DNA from: Nitrospiraceae bacterium
GTDB lineage: Bacteria > Nitrospirota > UBA9217
Direction: 5' to 3'
DNA: 9,935 nucleotides
NCBI GenBank assembly: GCA_003454665.1
Contig: DMKB01000056.1
Coordinates: 1-9,935 of the forward strand
Positions 7,295 through 9,935 of this stretch are shown piece after piece. Made by a program: the position numbers and the translations under genes. The notes under the pieces are model-generated. The model saw only the letters and a program-made list of their open reading frames with translations. It searched no databases and had not been told where the DNA came from. The number at the start of each line of letters is the position of its first letter. Position 1 is the first letter of the stretch.

Positions 7295-7322
7295 GAACCG
7301 CAAAGACGCAAAGGTCGCGAAG
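7295..7322. repeat. GCAAAGAC-type short-period repeat after tatD
   Basis: It reads GAACCGCAAAGACGCAAAGG followed by TCGCGAAG, and is related to the element at 3267-3298 but in opposite orientation. It directly abuts the GGTTGGGTT-type repeat at 7323, so two repeat families are joined here, 48 bp after the tatD stop. Confidence 0.6.
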
Positions 7323-7399
7323 CAGGTAGTTTTGTTGCGCGAAGTGAAGCCCAACAACGTAGGCAGAAATGCGTTGGGTTAAGGAGCGTAATCCAACCT
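7323..7399. repeat. GGTTGGGTT/AACCCAAC-type repeat, copy 1
   Basis: It shares with copy 2 (8431-8513), in the same orientation, the landmarks AGGTAG, GAAGTGAA-CCCAACAACG, a GAAA spacer, and GTTAAGGAGC followed by CCAAC. The inner arms CCCAACAACG and CGTTGGGTTA can pair with a small bulge. It ends 4 bp beyond the stop codon of the minus-strand lipoprotein gene, so it marks one edge of that gene. Confidence 0.65.
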
Positions 7400-7403
7400 G
7401 TTA

Positions 7404-8297
7404 CTAAAGCTTAGCACCCTTGGAAAGAAGAAGCTTCTCGAGTTTATTAACACATTCGTAATCTAAATCACTTGAGTGGTTATTTGAAGGTATGCCACGG
7501 ATATATTGAATAAGCGTAGGATATTTTTGATATATCCAGACTTTTTTCTTGCTATTCCACGCCTTTTTCGGGACGATGTTGCGATATTTCCAGTCTGTAC
7601 TCGCGCTATTCGGCACCCGTTGCGGAACGATGTTTGGATCAGCACCAGCATCGAGAAGTATCTTAACCTTTAAGTAAGGAATGCACCCTTTAGCAGCAGA
7701 GGATTCTTTACTCTGCCAGCGAATTCCGGGTACAACCCTGTAAAGTGCAGTGAAACCATCACGATCACGAATGTTCGGATCGACCCCTTTTGACAGAATC
7801 TCCTTAAGCATATCAGTATCGCAACGTATAATCAAATGGCCCCCATTCAACTTGAAGCAGTCCCTAAACCATCTGGTATATACGTCCTGACTTGGATCAT
7901 GACGGAATAATGTGACAGACACGGCATCTCTAAAAATGCTTTCCCCTGTTTGGTATACCTTTGTCTCTTTCCACCAAGAACCATCTCCTTTTTGAACATC
8001 TCGATGCTTATAAATGACGCCTTTTCCCATGTACCTCTTAGACGAATGATAATGGACAGCATCGGCCCCATATTTTGCGGCTTTCTTCAAGGCATGCGTT
8101 TCGTCTTGGCCCATGACATTAAAACTGCCGAAATAGACGTATCTTCCAGTGTATCTTTCTTTGAGGGTTTTGAGTGTAATTGGCATTTCGGATCTTGGTG
8201 GATATTTCTTCAATAAGCGTTTATCTTTTATAGATCCTGCACAACCAACAAGCAAAATCAAAAAAAACATCAATGGCAAAAGATGCATGCCCCGCAT
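7404..8297 (-). CDS. Predicted lipoprotein with ankyrin-like repeats, function unknown
   Basis: A 297-residue protein read from 8297 to 7404. The N-terminus is a lipoprotein signal: a hydrophobic stretch at about 5-17 ending in the lipobox L16-V-G-C19. Residue +2 is Ala, which by the E. coli rule would favour the outer membrane. Residues 40-135 form a domain I do not recognise (KERYTGRYVYFGSFN, then ALKKAAKYGADAVHYHSS). From about 161 there are ankyrin-like motifs: EILSKGVDPNIRDRDGFTAL near 166-185, VKILLDAGADPN at 211-222, and a terminal KLEKLLLSKGAKL. This suggests a surface-facing scaffold or protein-binding role, but that is inference. The ATG has an excellent Shine-Dalgarno (AAGGAGGGG, about 8302-8310) and a sigma70-like promoter upstream. 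It is the only minus-strand gene, visibly AT-richer than the block before it, and lies between direct repeats at 7323-7399 and 8431-8513, all suggesting separate acquisition. Confidence 0.85.
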   Translation of the reverse strand: MRGMHLLPLMFFLILLVGCAGSIKDKRLLKKYPPRSEMPITLKTLKERYTGRYVYFGSFNVMGQDETHALKKAAKYGADAVHYHSSKRYMGKGVIYKHRDVQKGDGSWWKETKVYQTGESIFRDAVSVTLFRHDPSQDVYTRWFRDCFKLNGGHLIIRCDTDMLKEILSKGVDPNIRDRDGFTALYRVVPGIRWQSKESSAAKGCIPYLKVKILLDAGADPNIVPQRVPNSASTDWKYRNIVPKKAWNSKKKVWIYQKYPTLIQYIRGIPSNNHSSDLDYECVNKLEKLLLSKGAKL

Positions 8298-8345
8298 TTT
8301 TCCCCTCCTTAACAGGTGTAGAATTGCTTTTTAAAACTGAATTTT

Positions 8346-8374
8346 ATAGTAACAGAAGGCCGGGGAGCTGTCAA
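8346..8374 (-). promoter_or_regulatory. Sigma70-type promoter for the lipoprotein gene
   Basis: On the minus strand a perfect TTGACA -35 box (8374-8369) is followed by a 17-nt spacer and TACTAT (8351-8346; 4 of 6 match to TATAAT). It lies about 50 bp upstream of the lipoprotein start, leaving a short leader that contains the strong Shine-Dalgarno. It sits inside the direct-repeat-bounded segment, so the gene carries its own expression signal. Confidence 0.6.
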
Positions 8375-8430
8375 TGTTCTTTGTATCGCATGAGCACATG
8401 ATGCTCTCTTCAAGATGACTGAACTTTCCA

Positions 8431-8513
8431 GCAGGTAGGCTGGGTTGAACGAGGTGAAACCCAACAACGCAAGTATGAAACGTCTTGAGTTAAGGAGCCA
8501 ACCCAACTTACCC
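8431..8513. repeat. GGTTGGGTT/AACCCAAC-type repeat, copy 2
   Basis: It starts GCAGGTAGGCTGGGTTGAAC, continues GAGGTGAAACCCAACAACGC and ends TTAAGGAGCCAACCCAACTT. The left part is itself palindromic (TGGGTT against AACCCA) and the end carries a second CCAACCCAAC. Same orientation as copies 1 and 3. With the promoter at 8346-8374 and the palindrome at 8609-8629 it accounts for the recognisable content of the 366-bp gap 8298-8663; I see no supported gene there. Confidence 0.7.
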
Positions 8514-8608
8514 CTCTTTTTTGCATTGTTGCTCTGTTCAATCGGTAACTGTTCCTCCCTATCCAAAAAATACCCATTCAAGACCGTTGACATCTCGCTG
8601 AAGTAGGC

Positions 8609-8629
8609 ATATATTTGTTCAAAATATAT
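8609..8629. promoter_or_regulatory. Perfect AT-rich palindrome upstream of the ABM gene
   Basis: ATATATTT (8609-8616) and AAATATAT (8622-8629) are perfect 8-bp inverted arms around GTTCA, 34 bp before the ABM start codon. The position and symmetry would suit an operator for a dimeric regulator, but no regulator gene is nearby, and in AT-rich DNA the palindrome could be chance. Confidence 0.35.
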
Positions 8630-8663
8630 CAATACTATTGTTCCGCTAATTTGGTTCGACTAT

Positions 8664-8975
8664 ATGATTGTAAGGGTATTCAGAGTCAGGATTCATAGGG
8701 AATGTAAGGAGGACTTCGAAAAAGATTTTGCCCTGATTTCACTGCCCTTAGTAAAGGCCCAAAAAGGATTGGTTTCCTTGTCATTCGGCAAGGTCATGGA
8801 TCATGACAACGATGAGTATGTTCTGATTACCACATGGGAAAATCAAGACGCGTTGATTGCATTTTGCGGGGAGGCTTGGGAGCAAGCAGTAATTCCCCAC
8901 GGAATGGAGAAATATGTCAAAGAATGTTGGGTGCATCATTTTGAGCAGCAGGCAGGTTGGGTTGAACGAAGTTAG
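8664..8975 (+). CDS. Small ABM-like (antibiotic biosynthesis monooxygenase fold) protein
   Basis: A 103-residue protein resembling the dimeric alpha/beta-barrel ABM family: an N-terminal strand MIVRVFRVRIHREC, helix KEDFEKDFALIS, then KGLVSLSFGKVMD and the YVLITTWENQDALIAF block, where W-E-N-x-x-A-L is characteristic. Members act in quinone or heme oxygenation, but many small ones have no known substrate and none can be assigned here. There is no clear Shine-Dalgarno before the ATG at 8664; a perfect AT-rich palindrome lies 34 bp upstream. The last eight residues (QAGWVERS) and the stop are translated from repeat copy 3, so the natural C-terminus was probably replaced or extended when the repeat arrived. 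ABM-like genes are frequent in accessory regions and cassette arrays. Confidence 0.75.
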   Translation: MIVRVFRVRIHRECKEDFEKDFALISLPLVKAQKGLVSLSFGKVMDHDNDEYVLITTWENQDALIAFCGEAWEQAVIPHGMEKYVKECWVHHFEQQAGWVERS

Positions 8976-8985
8976 ACCCCAACAA
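8951..8985. repeat. GGTTGGGTT/AACCCAAC-type repeat, copy 3 (partial), overlapping the ABM gene end
   Basis: It reads GGCAGGTTGGGTTGAACGAA then GTTAGACCCCAACAA. It matches the left half of copy 2; the right half with TTAAGGAGC is absent. Bases 8951-8975 are coding and give the terminal residues and TAG of the ABM gene. Confidence 0.7.
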
Positions 8986-9006
8986 CCGATTTGTTGGTGT
9001 TTTATT
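8979..9006 (+). terminator. Possible terminator hairpin after the ABM gene
   Basis: CCAACAA (8979-8985) and TTGTTGG (8991-8997) form a perfect 7-bp stem with a 5-nt loop, followed by a T-rich stretch (tgttttatt). The hairpin begins 3 bp after the ABM stop and uses the end of repeat copy 3 as its left arm. The stem is only moderately GC-rich. Confidence 0.35.
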
Positions 9007-9017
9007 GGAAGTTCCCT

Positions 9018-9058
9018 CCATAACGTTGAACGGCATTTGCGCAGCTGGCCGGTTAGCT
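9018..9058 (+). other. Weak attC-like sequence before the TfoX gene
   Basis: CCATAAC (9018-9024) resembles an R'' box and GTTAGCT (9052-9058) is a 6-of-7 match to the GTTRRRY R' box. Between them AACGGC can pair with GCCGGTT with one unpaired base. The L-box geometry is poor and the site short (41 bp), so it may be a degenerate site or chance. It is listed because it falls where a cassette boundary is expected. Confidence 0.25.
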
Positions 9059-9081
9059 TGGTCATTATGTGTAATAGATAA

Positions 9082-9420
9082 ATGGCGAAGGAATATTCGG
9101 AAAAACTGTCCGGGCTAATCTCGCAGCTGAATATCGAGAAAGAAATCGATTCTCGAATGGAGGTAAGACATTTCTTTGCCGGGGCAGCTCTTTACGTGAA
9201 TAACGTCATTTGTGCGTCGTGGTCCCCTGCAGGTTTGGCCTTTAAGCTGCCGGAGAAAGAAGTCGCGAGCTTAATAAGTAGTGGAAAAGCTGTGCCCTTA
9301 AAATATTTTCCGAAGGGTCATGTGAAAAAGGGTTACGCACTTTTTGAATCACCAGAAAAGAGCAAGCCAGGTAGATGGAAAGCGTATTTTGTTAAGGCGA
9401 TGAATCACAGCCGTGAATAG
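9082..9420 (+). CDS. TfoX N-terminal-domain family protein
   Basis: A 112-residue protein with the TfoX/Sxy N-terminal fold: helix EYSEKLSGLISQL, then EVRHFFAGAALYVNNVICAS, WSPAGLAFKLPEKEVASLIS, and AVPLKYFPKGHVKKGYALF, ending in a short helix GRWKAYFVKAM. Full TfoX (competence regulator) has an extra C-terminal domain, absent here; stand-alone TfoX_N proteins of about 110 residues are common in accessory DNA and gene cassettes, with no established biochemical function. The ATG at 9082 follows closely spaced stops and has no evident Shine-Dalgarno, which is common for cassette genes. Its stop lies 2 bp before the attC-like hairpin at 9423, the usual layout of a one-gene integron cassette. Confidence 0.8.
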   Translation: MAKEYSEKLSGLISQLNIEKEIDSRMEVRHFFAGAALYVNNVICASWSPAGLAFKLPEKEVASLISSGKAVPLKYFPKGHVKKGYALFESPEKSKPGRWKAYFVKAMNHSRE

Positions 9421-9422
9421 AC

Positions 9423-9479
9423 ACATAACAACCGGTTCCCACGACCGGCGACGCAGGCGCGTGAACCGGAACGTTGGCC
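9423..9479 (+). other. Putative integron attC recombination site
   Basis: A 57-bp imperfect palindrome. The left end ACATAAC resembles R'' (RYYYAAC) and the right end GTTGGCC matches R' (GTTRRRY) at 6 of 7. Inside, CCGGTT (9432-9437) pairs with AACCGG (9464-9469), and CACG (9440-9443) pairs with CGTG (9460-9463), with two bases (CC, 9438-9439) extrahelical on one arm only. Short unpaired AA spacers separate the outer AAC/GTT pair from the stem. Size, box order and extrahelical bases fit attC architecture. Spacers are shorter than in classical 59-base elements, so this is probable rather than certain. Confidence 0.5.
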
Positions 9480-9551
9480 GGCAAGACATACGCACCGTGC
9501 ACATCAAAGACAGGGGCAGCCAACAAGGAGACCGGAACGAAGGAGGGGCCC

Positions 9552-9935
9552 ATGCGAAAACTGGCAATTATTACCTTCTTGACGCTCGATGGCGTGATGC
9601 AAGCGCCCGGCACACCCGAGGAAGATCCTTCGGGCGGATTCGCCCATGGCGGCTGGGCCGTCAACTATTGGGACGAGGTGATGGAGCAGGTAATGGGAGA
9701 GGCGATGGCTGCTCCCTATGACCTTCTGCTCGGCCGAAAGACCTACGAGAGTTTCGCGGCCTATTGGCCTAACGCCGGCGACGACCCAATTTCCAACAAA
9801 CTGAACAAGGCAACCAAGTTCGTCGCGACATCCACCTTGAGCAAACTCGAGTGGGAAAACTCCATGCGCATTACCGGGGACATCGCGGCGGAAGTCTCTC
9901 GACTCAAGCACCAAGATGGCCCCTTGCTACAAGTT
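9552..9935 (+). CDS. RibD C-terminal/dihydrofolate reductase-family protein, 5' part (3' end outside the window)
   Basis: 128 residues are visible, open to the last base. The N-terminus (LAIITFLTLDGVMQAP, then a PEED segment) and the YDLLLGRKTYESFAAYWP motif are typical of the RibD_C/YyaP-like branch of the DHFR fold, which binds NADPH. Usual length is about 180-190 residues, so roughly a third lies beyond the window, including the expected glycine-rich G-S segment. These proteins are mostly uncharacterised reductases; nothing here shows that it is a trimethoprim-resistance enzyme. The ATG at 9552 has a strong Shine-Dalgarno (AGGAGGGG at 9541-9548). GC content is again high, unlike the AT-rich genes just upstream. 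Such genes are common as integron cassettes, consistent with the attC-like site 72 bp upstream. Confidence 0.85.
   Translation, partial: MRKLAIITFLTLDGVMQAPGTPEEDPSGGFAHGGWAVNYWDEVMEQVMGEAMAAPYDLLLGRKTYESFAAYWPNAGDDPISNKLNKATKFVATSTLSKLEWENSMRITGDIAAEVSRLKHQDGPLLQV

Noticed and set aside
7323..7399. attC reading of GGTTGGGTT repeat copy 1 (GCCCAAC...GTTGGGT match RYYYAAC and GTTRRRY)
   Set aside because: Only about 13 bases separate the paired arms, leaving no room for L boxes. The wider sequence matches copies 2 and 3 as a separate repeat family.
8392..8406. Small hairpin GAGCA-CATGA-TGCTC
   Set aside because: A 5-bp stem with no T-run or positional logic is likely chance.
8309..8632. 107-codon minus-strand ORF
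   Set aside because: Its translation runs through repeat copy 2, giving the GFTSFNPAYL-type peptide that this repeat family encodes on the minus strand wherever it lies. It also overlaps the lipoprotein promoter.
8781..9065. 94-codon minus-strand ORF
   Set aside because: It is antisense to the ABM gene and again contains the repeat-derived LTSFNPTCLL peptide.
9552..9935. Trimethoprim-resistance dihydrofolate reductase
   Set aside because: Motifs match the RibD_C/YyaP-like branch rather than dfrA or dfrB types; nothing in the visible part supports resistance.

Overview
The window looks like a bacterial chromosome segment of moderately high GC. It runs from a conserved housekeeping block (about 1-7250) into an AT-richer accessory block (about 7250-9500). 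The order tmk, holB, PSP1/RicT-family gene, metG, tatD, all on the + strand, is a familiar bacterial arrangement. Taxonomy cannot be fixed from sequence alone. The gene order, the TatD-radical SAM fusion and the many short-period intergenic repeats would suit a Desulfobacterota (Deltaproteobacteria) or Nitrospirota-like genome; this is inference.

Housekeeping block. The 3' part of tmk overlaps holB by 11 bp. A 311-bp gap with a decayed inverted repeat follows, then a RicT-like Cys-rich protein with a very long charged tail. A 468-bp gap comes next, with a terminator-like hairpin and several repeat fragments. Then come metG and a TatD nuclease fused to a TatD-linked radical SAM domain, separated by an AT-rich inverted repeat that reaches almost to the tatD start codon.

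The most striking observation is inside metG. The linker between the MetRS body and its C-terminal tRNA-binding domain has grown to about 175 residues. It contains six in-frame units of the same short-period repeats (GCGAAT, GCAGAT and CACGGAT types) that lie in the intergenic DNA just upstream. The main family uses the one forward frame that is free of stops. Intergenic repeats appear to have been turned into protein.

Accessory block. A minus-strand lipoprotein gene with ankyrin-like motifs has its own sigma70-type promoter and lies between two direct copies of a GGTTGGGTT/AACCCAAC repeat. A third, partial copy supplies the last codons and stop of a small ABM-domain gene. A TfoX N-terminal-domain gene follows, then a 57-bp imperfect hairpin resembling an integron attC site, then a RibD/DHFR-family gene cut by the window end. 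Short unrelated + strand genes with recombination-site-like spacers suggest a cassette array without a visible integrase (CALIN-like), next to a repeat-bracketed gene. No rRNA, tRNA, CRISPR array or transposase was seen.
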